A stretch of 64,000 nt of DNA, taken from positions 458,574 to 522,573 of the forward strand of contig BCHH01000007.1 of NCBI GenBank assembly GCA_001599595.1, read 5' to 3'. The first letter of the stretch is position 1. The number at the start of each line of letters is the position of its first letter. Shown piece by piece: positions 23,110-34,087 of this stretch. The notes below the pieces were generated by a model that had not been told where the DNA came from, did not search any database, and was given only the letters and a program-made list of their open reading frames with translations. Source of the stretch: Beverwykella pulmonaria (lineage: Eukaryota > Ascomycota > Dothideomycetes > Pleosporales > Melanommataceae). The position numbers were made by a program, and so were the translations under genes.

Positions 23110-23825
23110 TTATTGCCGCTTAAGATTAAGTTTAGCCATTAGCCTACCTATTACTAGGACCGAGAAGGACGCGCAAGGAAATATTCTACTGTCTATTAGG
23201 AGCAGATGTCGCGCAAAGAGGCTTGAAGATACACTAAAGCCTACCATAATGCTGTAAAACTAGCCACAGAGATAGCCTAGCAAGGGATTGCTTAGACTTA
23301 GAAACGACAGGTGCATCAAGCCAACCAAAAGCGTTAAGAGCTGACTTTGTTGTGGGAGACAAGGTGTACATCACACCCAAAGGATTTACCTCTAGCTGTT
23401 CTAGCTAGAAGCTTGATTAACAGATGTAGACCCTATCCTATTGTAGGGATAAAAGGACACTCCTACCACCTCAGCCTACCGCCCTATATGGCATGCACAA
23501 TGTGTTCCATGCAGACCGCCTACGAAAGGCCTTAACTAAACCAGAGGAGCCTGCAATTGAGATCAACGGCCACCCAGAATGGGCTACGCACGAGATTCTA
23601 GACAGCCATCTGTTTCATGGCTAGCTGCAATACAAGGCCTCATGGGTATCCCATGACCCAGATCTGATATGGTACAATGCTGTGGCTTCATAAGAGCTCC
23701 GCACAAGGCAAAACCACCAGCTCAATTAGAAGCTTGGCTGAAAACATACAAAGCAGAAGAGGGCTTGGAGGCAACAGATGAGGATGGCAAGGCTCGGGGA
23801 CGGGCCTCTTTTAGAGGGGGGTTAA
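23110..23825 (+). pseudogene. Gypsy-type retrotransposon pol 3' end (integrase C-terminus), RIP-degraded
   Basis: The plus strand contains VGDKVYITPKGFTSS, a degenerate GPYPIVG-like segment, HNVFHADRLRKALTKPEEPA and HPEWATHEILDSHLFHG, as in the integrase/chromodomain-like tail of fungal Gypsy elements. Several TAG/TAA stops stand where CAG/CAA would be expected. It runs directly into a polypurine tract (AGAGGGGGG at about 23812) and the 3' LTR. Confidence 0.7.
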
Positions 23826-24056
23826 TGTAACAGTGGCGCACGTTCAGCTTAACCACGTCATACAACGTGTGCCAGCCACGCCACGCCACACTCAGGACAT
23901 GCTCAGCTGGCCTGCGCCCGGACCGTACCCACTGTATATAGGATCACTCTCCCTCTGTACTTCTTCTCTCTCCATCTTAGTGTAACTGACATAGAGCCAA
24001 TTTATCCTCATTGCCTCCCCACATCCACGATAGTGACGACTGCGCTCGTCATAACA
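23826..24056 (+). mobile_element. Gypsy 3' LTR
   Basis: Begins TGTAACAGTGGCG just after the polypurine tract and ends CTCGTCATAACA, 231 bp, with a TATA-like box (TGTATATAGG) and a pyrimidine-rich start-site region. No 5' LTR or rest of the element lies within the window, so the element is truncated. Confidence 0.75.
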
Positions 24057-24127
24057 CATTAGCCTTGATTTACCTGGTAAGAGTCACGGAGTAAGGTGAT
24101 CAGGTGGGGACAGTGCTGTTGGATTCA

Positions 24128-24420
24128 ACATGGGAGTAAGAATGGTACAGCTCAGAGAGTTGAATGGTACAACACAGGGAGTAGAATGGCACAGCACAAG
24201 GGGTAGAATGGCACAGCACAATGGATAGAATGGCACAGCACAAGGGGTAGAATGGCACAGCACAGGGGGTAGAATGATACAGCACAGGGGGTAGAATGGC
24301 ACGGCGTAGGGTAGAATGGCACAGCACGGCAAGGACAGTAGAATGGCACGGCATGGTAAAGTCGATAGAATGGCACGTCATAGCAAGGACGGTAGAACGG
24401 CACGGTGTAGGGGTAGAATG
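24128..24420. repeat. minisatellite, about 22-bp unit
   Basis: About 13 tandem variants of GTAGAATGGCACAGCACAAGG. The unit is not a multiple of three and the frames through it are repetitive artefacts. The right-hand copies are longer and more diverged (GGCAAGGAC insertions). Confidence 0.9.
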
Positions 24421-24761
24421 TCCGTTACTTTATGGCGTGGGGCGGAGTTAATTGTTTGCATACATGCGTGACTCAACACGGGAAGTGGGGTAACCATTCA
24501 GTTGGGAGTACACAAGGCGGCAGGCATTCAACCGCGCGAACTAGCGAGATGACTTGAGCATTATCTCAACCCGAGCGTTAATTTTTTTTGCATTTGGATA
24601 TTCTATTTTTCCAGACTCTGGTGAGAAAACCGAACTCTAGGATTTTGTAGTGAAGATTCTCGTTTATTGCAACTTGCATGAACGAGAGCAAAGTAGAAGT
24701 TTGAATTTAAGGATACCATAGCATAGGAATAATTTCGGTACAATCATACTGTACATCCACG
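24421..24761. other. intergenic region
   Basis: Flank of the minisatellite and 3' side of the rhodopsin-domain gene. No gene is seen. Confidence 0.35.
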
Positions 24762-25980
24762 TTAGGCTCCAATCGTCTCAATAGTATAAGTCTTTGTCCT
24801 GCTGATTCCCTTATGCTGCCCGTTGCGGGGGTGTTGCTGCGGATTGCGGGGGACATCAAGAAGTTTGTATCCTCTCTCACTGTCATCCGTACCCTTTGTA
24901 GAATGCTCTCCTTTCCGACGCAGTTCGTCGACCCTGATCAGCCCAGATTCGAAACTCTCCATGAATATCTTGGCATAGGGTAGAGACGTTGTAACGATTG
25001 CGAGACATAGTACAATTTGATTACAGATGGTCGATTGCCAGTAACCGAGCGCGAAATCTTTTCGGAGGGAGCTTGAACTATCCCTGTGAAAGTAGCAGAG
25101 CTGGATTGCAGCAGCTATTGCAACACTGCCATTCTGTCAGCGCTCCTTTGGCCCCTAGGTATTTCCGTGAAAGCACATACAGTAGTCGACTTGCAAAAAG
25201 GCCTGTTATAGAGACCTTTTTTGATACCGGTATTTGAAGTGGGATCATAATGCTTATCTCCAAGGCGACAATGGCCATTTCAGAGATCATGTTCATAATT
25301 GTTGTCGCGTCCCAGAAAGCCACCTGTTCTAGATTCAGCTTACAGCCCAATTCGAGTTCCATCATACCCAGTCAACTTACAAGGTTGATACATTGGTTTG
25401 AAGATAGATCCCAAGTATGCTGCGGTTTACATTGGAATACTGAAACGAAAATGGACACAAGAAACCATAGCACTGTGAATACCCCAAGACTATAGTTCAC
25501 GTAACGATCCGATTTCTTGGGTGTCAAGTCGTGAATGAATGCAACGATAGCAAACTTCGAAAATGCGATCGCAAAGAAGAAGAGAATGGTAGCTGCATAT
25601 TTGCTCTACGACGGTTTAATAATGAAAAGACACAGATATGGGGCCTATTTATCACTTGCCTTTAACATAGCTTTGTATTGATTATCTTGGAGAGACTCGT
25701 AGGGTTTCCCGAACCCATTCGCCGCCTGTGCTAATACTGCGATGGATTGCGCAACGCCAAAAACCTAACACTAGCATAAGCTTGAGGAATAACCTACAGA
25801 TGGCTGAGTATATACCAATGATAAGAAGGCGAGCACCGTTTCCAGATCAAAGACTCTTGATGTGTAGGCCTTTATGCCAACGCGAGTAACAAAGGCTAAC
25901 ACGCTAGTCACAAGACATAACCAAATAACTATTTGGACTACAGGCGTCCGGTTGAAATCAGAGACAGTAACTTGGTCCAT
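24762..25980 (-). CDS. rhodopsin-domain (SAT4-like) integral membrane protein, possibly damaged
   Basis: Multi-exon minus-strand gene of the fungal family of seven-helix membrane proteins. Seen in order: a first helix (VQIVIWLCLVTSVLAFVTR, from ATG 25980), VFGVAQSIAVLAQAANGFGK, helix ILFFFAIAFSKFAIVAFI, helix GVFTVLWFLVSIFVSVFQC with the conserved Cys, a W-x-x-x-x-x-x-Cys loop, VALEISIMIPLQIPV, a helix ending IVTTSLPYAKIFMESFESGL, and a polar C-terminal tail to 24762. Introns near 25818-25767 and 25660-25610 splice cleanly. Around 25140-25190 I could not join exons without a one-base mismatch, so it may be a pseudogene or use a splice site I missed. The ligand is unknown. Confidence 0.65.
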
Positions 25981-26482
25981 AAAGTTTGGAAAAATTAATT
26001 ATCTTAACCGCAGAGGCTTATTTGCAGCTGCTATTTGATGGAAAATGGAATGTATAAGGAAGTGGCGTTAAGGATTACAGGTAGAAGGAAATTATTCAGC
26101 TGCCAATCGGACTGAGGGGGTTTCCTGTATGCACTTGGTAAATTGTGACAAGCATTGATGTCCCTATAAGTTCTAGACCTTATCGATGTGTAATTGTGAT
26201 ACCTACCTGATAGGGTGTTGGTACTTGTATACAACTGCTCTGCCAAGAGATGTTGCATGTGACACATAGGCCAACCAGAGCTTTGGGCCAGAGATAACAC
26301 GCAAATCATCTATTTGCCGTGCCGTAGCTTTTCCGGCAAAACTTAAAACTTTCACTTTGTTCCTAAATTTAACGCTTCCAGATTGGACGCAGCTCGCCAA
26401 CCCTTTCTTCTTCCTCACTCTCAACCATCTACCCGAACCTTGACACTCGGGCTCCTATCTCCAAATCCTCCAACGACCAATT
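25981..26482. other. divergent intergenic region
   Basis: Spacer between the rhodopsin-domain gene (minus) and the acetyltransferase (plus). Presumably holds both promoters; no specific site is recognised. Confidence 0.4.
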
Positions 26483-27258
26483 ATGACTTTCAAGCTCTCA
26501 GACGTGGACCTCGATGTTGACTTCGACGAGTTCATGTCCTGCCTATGGTTAGCGCACGAAGATCCGTTTCAGCCATTTTTCCGACTCTTCTGCCCCATTT
26601 ACGAGACCGGACGAGAAGCCTCGCTGAAAGAGTCCACTGCACGCTTTTTAGAATGGCACCATAACGACCCACATGCGCGATGGCTCAAGGTCGAAGATAC
26701 ATCTACAGGCAAGATCGTGGGTGGAGCATGGTACAAAGTGTACAAGGAGAATCCATTCGCTCATGCGGAAGAAGAGTTCGTCGACTGGTACCCAAATGAC
26801 AGCACTCGAGACTTCGCTAGCCAAGCAATAAGTCAGATGGATGGCCCTCGAATGAAATACGCTACAAGGCCTCAAGTCTGTACGTAGTTTTGGCCATTCA
26901 CATTTACAGTACACTGGGGAAAAAGCCTAATACAAACACAGTTCTGAACATCCTCTTCACTCTCCCTGAATACCGTCGCAAAGGTATCGGAGCGATGCTG
27001 GTGCAATGGGGCATTGATACAGCAAAGAGCCTTGGTATAGAATTCTGGCTCAACGCGACTCCATTTGGAAGACCTTTGTACGAGAAACTCGGGTTTGAGT
27101 TGGTGCAGAAAAACCCTCTTGTACCGAGGACGGAGAATCCAGATGAGAAATGGGAAAAAATGGAGGAGCATTTTGGAGAGATTGTTTTCTGGACATATTG
27201 GCTGCCGAAGGAAGGCTACATCGAAGCTGGCAAGACGGTGAGACCATGGGAGCAATGA
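26483..27258 (+). CDS. GNAT-family N-acetyltransferase
   Basis: Join 26483-26879 and 26942-27258 (62-nt intron GTACGT...ACACAG), 237 aa. The GNAT fold is shown by the N-terminal strand-helix region (a DPFQPFFRLFCP motif common in fungal GNATs), a central strand (RWLKVEDTSTGKIVGGAWYKV), and the acetyl-CoA loop LPEYRRKGIGAMLVQWG (pattern R/Q-x-x-G-x-G/A), then FWLNATPFGRPLYEKLGFEL with the usual Tyr before the last strand. Likely a cytosolic acetyltransferase for small molecules or peptides; the substrate is unknown. Intact. It lies outside the biosynthetic cluster and is not obviously linked to it. Confidence 0.87.
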
Positions 27259-28282
27259 CTACGCACGCTTTTAAGCTATTCCGTGAACTTTCAATCATGA
27301 TCTCCTCATAGCACGTATTCGCATCAAAAATGTTAGGCTCTATATTGAGAGATTGACCGTTCCAATATAGTGAGTGGCTAGATAGCACGCAATCCAACTA
27401 CTGCAGAAATTTCCATCTCAACTGAGCTGCCTTCGATGGTTAAGCGTCAACCATCATTTGCCGTCTTGTTAGGTAGCATCAAGTGACGGTGACAGCGAAG
27501 GGTAAAACGAGACGCACAAGAGGTTAGCCAAGACATTGATGTAACCCCCAGCCTTAAATATCTCAAAAGACTCTTGTCAGGGCTGATCTTCGGCTCACTG
27601 ACGAAATCCTTCCATGACTATCTACGCTTATTGGAATTGCAGTTGGAGGCGAGTTGAGCGATGAGATTGTTGGCGGCCGTGATGAATATTGACATGAAGG
27701 ATTGGACCTAGTAGTCAATTATCGCCTGGAACAATTAAATGACACCTAATCTCCTACCTACTATGACAGCGCAGTTTCTTGTAAGAAGTTGATAACAAGT
27801 GAGTCCTATCTTAAAAAACTTTACAGCCTTATAACTTATCGGATAGTTGATTACCCCGATCTAGAGTTGTGGTAGATTGCTATGGATCATCTTACCTAAT
27901 GGGCCGACTCGAAGTCTTGTACAAATAATCTTGTTGCTATAGAATATTTTAACCCTAAGCAATGCTATTATACTGTCTGTGCCGTGCCGTGCCGTGTCAT
28001 GCAAAGCTACTATGAGTTGTGTACCCGACAAGGTGGTTGCATTTGCTCTTCTCTCGTATGCAGACAAGCAATTAACTCGGTGCCACACTATTATGCAGCG
28101 GATATGCAAGGCTGATATCGAATTGTATTGTTTTCGCTGGGGTGTAACGAGTTAGCTTTGTGTTAATTTATTCTCCACTAAATGGACACCGAGGTGCGCA
28201 ATGCTCCCGACTGTGCCTCATGCAGCTGAGACACACCTCATCATTATTCTTTTTTTCTACTGACTTCTCGTCTGAGGGTTCA
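27259..28282. other. intergenic region
   Basis: No gene is recognised. Includes a short GTGCC repeat tract (TGCCGTGCCGTGCCGTG, about 27981) and the promoter of the permease gene. Confidence 0.35.
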
Positions 28283-30374
28283 ATGTCCGAGTCTACTACT
28301 CAAGTCGCTGGAGGTACGATGGTGTTCCAACCTAAGGATGCAGATGTCGAGTTACAGGAGATTCGTGTCAAATCCGAGGCATTGGAGAGTGACGATGCGG
28401 CCCTAGGACGGCTAGGGAAAAAGGCTGTTCTAAAGGTGAGTATCTATTGAGGACTAATAAGTTCTCTATACTCACGAAAGGCTTCTAGAGAAGATTCGGT
28501 TTCCTTTCGGTTCTCGGTTTCAGCTGCACGGTGTTGATTACTTGGGAAGGATCATTGATGTTAGTTGCGCTCCATCAATTTTTCGTGAAAAATCCAGCTA
28601 ACTTCATTACAGCCTATTTCTTGTCGGGTTTCAAAAGTGAGTTGTGAGGAATTATTGAGACTGAAACACCTCTAATGGATTCGAAGTGGAGGTCCTAGAG
28701 GTGTCGTCTACGGATATCTCGTTGTCTGGCTAGGAACCATATCGAGCTTCATTGTGCTCTCTGAGCTAGTATCGATGTAAGAGAACCGATTGTGACTTTA
28801 TCAAAGTCGAAACCTAAAAAGACCCCAATAGGGCGCCTACGTCTGGAGGACAATACCACTGGGTTTCCATGCTGGCACCACGCTACTTGCGAAAAGTACT
28901 CAGTTACGTTGCGGGTAAGGGCTCCGTTACTTGAACACGACTAAAAAAATGTAACCAGTTTCGAATTAGGATGGCTCACGTTGTGCGGCTGGCAAGCATC
29001 TGTCGGCTCGGGTGCATACCTTACCGGAACTTTGGTACAAGGGCTTCTCGTCCTCACTCGACCCACCTACGTCCCCGAGAATTGGCACGGAACTTTACTA
29101 TACTGGGCTGTCATGGTCTTCTGTGTCATCATTAATGTGTCAGCTGGCTGGATACTACCGAAGTTTGAAGGAATGCTGCTAGTCCTTCATATTCTAGGAT
29201 TTTTCGGCATAATGATACCACTGCTCATATTAGGACCAAAGAGTGATACAACAGAGGTCTTCACGACCTTCATGAATCTTGGAGGATGGAATACACAGGG
29301 GCTGTCCTTCTGCATCGGGATCATGGGCAATGTCTTCGCTTTCGTTGGTGAGTCTATCATATAGGAATTGCTGAAACAAGCACTGACGCTCACAAATAGG
29401 GGGTGACGGGCCCATCCATGTTCGTAAACCAACTTCCGGTACATAGGTCATGAACTGACTTCTGGCAGATGAGCGAAGAGATCCAGAATGCCGCCGTCGT
29501 CGTACCTCGATCTATTATGACTGGTATCATGATTAATGGATCCCTTGGTTTTGCTATGGTTCTCACTATCCTTTTCCGGGCCGGAAACATTGACCAAGCA
29601 CTTGCGGAGAACCCAGCGTATCCCTTCATGGCTATATTCATGCACGCCGTCAACTCGACATCCGGGGCAGCTGCGATGGCGTCACTCGTGATGGTACTAG
29701 CTACTAGCGCCACTGTTGGGCTGCTGGCGTCCTCATCCCGAGTCTTTTGGGCATTCTCACGGGACAAAGGGCTCCCTGGGTGGCGCATGTTGAGCAAAGT
29801 AAGGTGCTGCAATAACCAGTTCGAAGGAAGTTGACTAACACGACGACAGATTAGCGCGAGGACATCGATTCCTATATACTCCGTCGTGGCCACAACTCTG
29901 ATTGCATGCATCCTTTCTCTACTCAACATCGGTTCTTCAACGGCATTCAACGGCATTATCTCCATCTCCATTGCTGGTCTCTTTTCATCGTACCTATTGG
30001 TCTCGGCGTTACTATTGTATCGGCGCTGCACGGGAGGCATTGCGCCAGCCAGCAGACTTGCCACTTCGGGGAATGGCTCACCGGGCTCAATTGGGCCGGA
30101 TGGAGGCACAATTGTCTGGGGACCTTGGAGGATACCCGGCGCGCTCGGTATTGCAAACAACGTGTTTGCCTGCATCTACCTGACGTTTGTCCTCTTCTTT
30201 AGCTTTTGGCCGAGTTACGCACAAGTCACTCCAAAGACGATGAATTGGTCTATTCTAGTAACAGGATTTGTTGCTGTCTTCAGCACACTTTACTACCTTT
30301 TTTGGGCCAAGAAGACGTATAAAGGACCAGTTGTTGAGGTTGAGCCAAGGTATTTGCATAATGGATTGTCTTAA
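28283..30374 (+). CDS. APC-superfamily permease (GABA/choline/amino-acid type)
   Basis: Join 28283-28435, 28489-28559, 28613-28636, 28687-28776, 28832-28914, 28970-29347, 29400-29419, 29469-29798, 29850-30374; nine exons with consistent phases, 557 aa. Twelve hydrophobic segments, a polar N-terminus, and family landmarks: FGFLSVLGFSCTVLITWEGS, GFQNGGPRGVVYGYL, SELVSMAPTSGGQYHWVSML, YVAGWLTLCGWQA, GGDGPIHMSEEIQNAAVVVP (conserved helix 6 loop) and SSRVFWAFSRDKGLPG. This is the fungal AAT group that includes yeast Hnm1 (choline) and Uga4 (GABA). Plasma-membrane proton symport of a nitrogenous solute is expected; the exact substrate cannot be read from the sequence. Intact. Confidence 0.9.
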
Positions 30375-30684
30375 GCAGAGAAGACATAAGAAAAATATGA
30401 ATGTTAGTGTTAAAATGTAACGGTTTAAACTCGTCCTGATGTAGCTAGCTGATCAAGATCAGACGGCTTATAAACCGCTCTGACTTGATCCCTCCTAGAA
30501 CAACACAGTCGCCAAAATGATGATTGTCCCTTATTAGAAAACTCTTACACAAACCAAGTCTGCGACTAAATACGCCACCACCTTCTAACAATGTCCTATA
30601 CTTATAGAATAAGATCACAAAGATCTTATAGTTATGTTTAGACAAAGGTCTTAAGAACAACATTAAAGAAGAACTTATTGTGGT
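30375..30684. other. intergenic region
   Basis: 3' flank of the permease gene leading into repeat family C. No gene. Confidence 0.35.
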
Positions 30685-30850
30685 GGAGTAAAGGGATGAT
30701 ATAGAAATCAGGAGGGTAAAGGCGACATCTGAGGTAGCAATGCACTAGATAAGAAGATCAAAGGTCTCGAGTGACATTCACAAAGAAGATAAAGTTTGAT
30801 AGTAGACTGTTACAATTTTCGTTTTATCTATTAGCTACTGAAGAAAGAAA
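30685..30850 (+). repeat. dispersed repeat family C (copy 1)
   Basis: Shares GTGGTGGAGTAAAG..ATGA and GATATAGAAATCAGGAGGGT, then AGCAATGCACT, CTCGAGTGAC.TTCACAAAG and CAATTTTCGTTTTATCTA, with 44380-44396 plus 44620-44790 and with 61105-61235. Same order in all three. Probably the start of a retroelement internal region or LTR edge; the class is unknown. Confidence 0.65.
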
Positions 30851-31148
30851 AATATATATATATGTGCCGAGGGTTTCGAAATCGGCCTCTGCACCTCCAC
30901 GCGGTGAAGCCTGGGAACCTAGAGCGTTCTTCAAACGATTTAGACCCAGTGCAGAGACGTACAATGGTTTGTGGTTGCTTGCAGTGCTGGAAATTTTACC
31001 AGGGTGAGCTGGTGAAAATATTTCACGCACCACAACTAACCACGCCGTACGCACCCACAATAGTTGGAAATGGTTCGCGAACTTCTCAAGACTTAATAAA
31101 TTTCTAAATACCTACGGTGATTAAATGGATTGTTCTATTCATGGTTAG

Positions 31149-31340
31149 TGTTGGGAGTATATAGAACGTGATGATCACGTGGTGATATCGTGATCACGTG
31201 ACATTATGTGAAACACTAGTGATGCTTGGCGGCAGAGGAAGGATACGATCCTCCTGGCCGCACCTCACATAGAGACACAACGAATTATTACCCCCTTTGA
31301 GAACACCCATTGCTATTGCAATAGCCCTGTGAGACCAACA
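31149..31340 (+). mobile_element. solo LTR, family D (copy 1)
   Basis: 192 bp from TGTTGGGAGTATATAGAACG to CTGTGAGACCAACA (TGTTGG...CCAACA), with a perfect 5-bp target duplication GTTAG on both sides (31144-31148 and 31341-31345). Contains two GATCACGTG boxes. Nearly the same sequence lies at 52237-52431. Confidence 0.9.
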
Positions 31341-33300
31341 GTTAGGCTGCCAAACATCTTATTCACAAGAATTCTCGCGACGAGATATCTCAGCCTCATC
31401 ACATCCACCATGTGAGCTCATCTCATCAAGCCTCTCACGCGACGCTTGATCGACGATTTGAATCACTCACCCGCCGTCCCTTTCAGCGTTGTTTTTTGTT
31501 TTTGTTTTTGTTTTTTAGATAGCATCTCCCAGCTATGTCTCGGTCTCCGTTCAGGCGGATCAACACCTCATTGATCGATAGAGAAGCTCTACTCTCTCTA
31601 TATCTGATAGAACTGCCTTGCCAATCTTACGGCAAGCTTCAAGGCAAACGCAACGCTCACGGGGCCTATCACGAGCCTGAGTACGATCGGTCAATCACGT
31701 GAGGGGAGACGAGCTCTGACCCCCAATTCAAGCGTTCCAAAACCAAACTACCTACTTCCTGCAGACTGGAGTGATGAATAGACACTACTCAGAAACAGAC
31801 CCTAATCCTCCCCTGCTGCCGCGCACGGACAAAACAGCAACTTAGACAGACCTTTTACCCCTACGCTGAACAAACCTCTTATAACCCCTTGCCTCTACAT
31901 CTAGGCTTAGGTAGATAGCCACAATTGTAAGACGTGGACTCGTCACTCTCCTTTATAAGGAGAGCCAAGGATTGGGGCCCTAGGGCAACAACACCTAAAC
32001 AACCCAGCGGCACATGTCCTACTTTGTATGGAGAAGTAGGGTCTTACAGGATAGATAGTTACGTTGCAACAGCAGCTAAGGCGCTATGTTGCAACGGCGA
32101 GCGTTGGGAGAACAGTAGGCGCGGAGTCTACACCAACGGAGCGTGATAAAAGTAGGGGAAGCGGAGGAGACCAAGGATAGGCAGACAACTACAGGTACAC
32201 AGGACTTCAACTCCTAGAGGAAGCATTCACCACAACCATGGCCAGCGTGACAGAGCGGGCGGTCAGGGCAAGCGGACAGCAGCCATCTAGGTCGCGTGTG
32301 TGGGGAACAACGGACGAAAGATGTTTTTCCCCAATACGAGTACTCGTATCAAGCCCAGTCTGGGGTTTTTTGTTCATCTGGTGTAAATAGCGGCAATAGT
32401 CTGCATGGCTCTAGCTAGGGCCGGTGACAGACGATAAATAGAATATATTATTATTATTTCATACGAATTGACATAGTGTGAGAGCAGTACTGGTAGGGAA
32501 CAGAACGAAGGGATGGATCGGAAGTAAACAAGCTTGATTCATCAGAGTCGAGACGAATCCTTGAGGATACTCAGAGGATTCGGAGAAACTATATATATGA
32601 TGTGTCACGTGACCCGTAGACACACGGCCCGATATGCCTCCGAGGAACCTCCGCAGGAGGCCCGCTAGGAAACAAAAGTATCCCTCACACATAGTACATT
32701 ATGAAGACTGACCTTTCCGATGCGGAGCCGATTTTGCGATTGTCCGGCATTTATCCAAGCGCCTCAGTTGATGCAATGTTTTTGTACAATTAGAAAACGA
32801 GATGCAAAATAAGGCAACAGAAACTGTCTTGGGGCGCAAGACAAGATACATTTACTACGAACGTTTTGGGTTAGTGCTAGTTAGTGTTCGACTAAGCTTA
32901 TTTTGGGTTGGGGCCCGTTTAGAATTGGGTCAATCTTAAAATAGAGCCTAAATGGACTGAACTAATACAAGAAAGCAGAAACCAACATCACAAACAGGGG
33001 AACTAACTAAGGAAACCAGCAGCCGTAACTGAGGACTTGGAAAATGGCACCTCAATTTGAAATTAAAGTGTATTCAGCTTAACTCCGCCCCCCTGCGTGA
33101 TGGGACGCCCACCGTTGTGGACAAATCCAAGGTACTTAGATTTCACACCGATTTAGAGGCTGCATACACGCTAGGATGTGTATATTATTATATCTATTGT
33201 GAATTATCTATGCAGCTAAATAGCTAGGACTATGTCTACCTTAACTATTACAAGTGTGTGGTTGCTAATTGGCTGAATTCCATGGTGTGTATAAAGTGCG
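31341..33300. other. repeat-derived intergenic region
   Basis: A long gene-free stretch. A T-rich microsatellite (TTTTTG units, about 31491-31517) is followed by an open frame of some 56 codons (MSRSPFRRINTSLIDREALL) without an identified family. CACGTGA-type words and pyrimidine tracts resemble LTR debris. No intact gene is supported. Confidence 0.4.
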
Positions 33301-33310
33301 CGTGGGAAGT

Positions 33311-33480
33311 TACTACAGTCAACTCCCGGTTATACGATCTCCGATTGACCGATGTTTTCGCCAAAATGATTCGCCACCAAAATATTAAGGTTTTACCGAT
33401 ATATCGGCCGGTTCCGCCAATTTATCGCTCTAATGAATACTCCCAAATAGGCTCTAGGCCATTTACAAAAGCACTACAGA
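33311..33480 (+). repeat. possible pogo/Fot1 terminal-repeat fragment
   Basis: The sequence CAGTCAACTCCCGGTTATAC with the following CGATCTCCGATTGACCGATG resembles the terminal inverted repeats of fungal pogo/Fot1 elements (CAGTCAACTCCCG...). The opposite end was not found, so this is a fragment or a coincidental match. Confidence 0.4.
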
Positions 33481-34087
33481 TTCATCGAAAAAATTGTGCA
33501 TGTCATACGTCAGCGAAGATTGTGAATTCTGGAAGACGGGATATTCAGTACATTTCCTGCGTCCTCGCAAGTTGACGATTTCATCTTCATCTTGAAGGGT
33601 CGCAACGCACCGTATGTATTGAGAGATGCTGGGTACGGCTAGTACAGGCTCATTGGAGAGTGTTACGTTCATGGTATCATGAGAGGTGAGGACACTGTAC
33701 AAATTTACTGGACTAGCAAACAATTAATTTGATCTTAGATGTAGTTTGGAAAGGTAATTACTAATTACCAGCAGTGGCGGAGCATGGTACACTTTCTCGT
33801 CTACTGGCCAGCCCTGACTTTGCTTTTGGGAAGGTTCTCTCTAAACCGGTTTAAACTTTGTCGAATCTGTCTAAGAAAATGAGTATTATGAAATCATGGT
33901 AAGGAATGATAGGGCAGTGGAGGGCTCAGTTCGACCGAACGACGACTGTATGTGTACCAAACAGGCAGTGGTCGAGAAGCCGGACAAATAAGAGGAAGAT
34001 TAACAGTGTAAAGGCTCAAGATATGTTCTTGACGTCGTCAGCTAGTTAAACAACTTTTTTATTTCACTTCCTCGTCTCAAAGCTGCT
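33481..34087. other. intergenic region left of the biosynthetic cluster
   Basis: No gene is recognised. It separates the repeat island from the first cluster gene. Confidence 0.35.

Noticed and set aside
24084..24403. Long Cys/Pro-rich repetitive open frames on the minus strand
   Set aside because: They are translations of the 22-bp minisatellite in several frames. The unit is not a multiple of three and no start or splice context supports a gene.
24128..24420. CRISPR-like array
   Set aside because: The tandem units have no unique spacers and the DNA is from a fungus; it is a minisatellite.
26483..27258. GNAT acetyltransferase as a cluster enzyme (SirH-like role)
   Set aside because: It lies 7 kb outside, beyond a permease and a repeat island, and is a GNAT rather than a BAHD-type acyltransferase.
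28283..30374. Permease as cluster exporter
   Set aside because: The motifs are those of APC amino-acid/choline uptake permeases, and an MFS exporter is already in the cluster.
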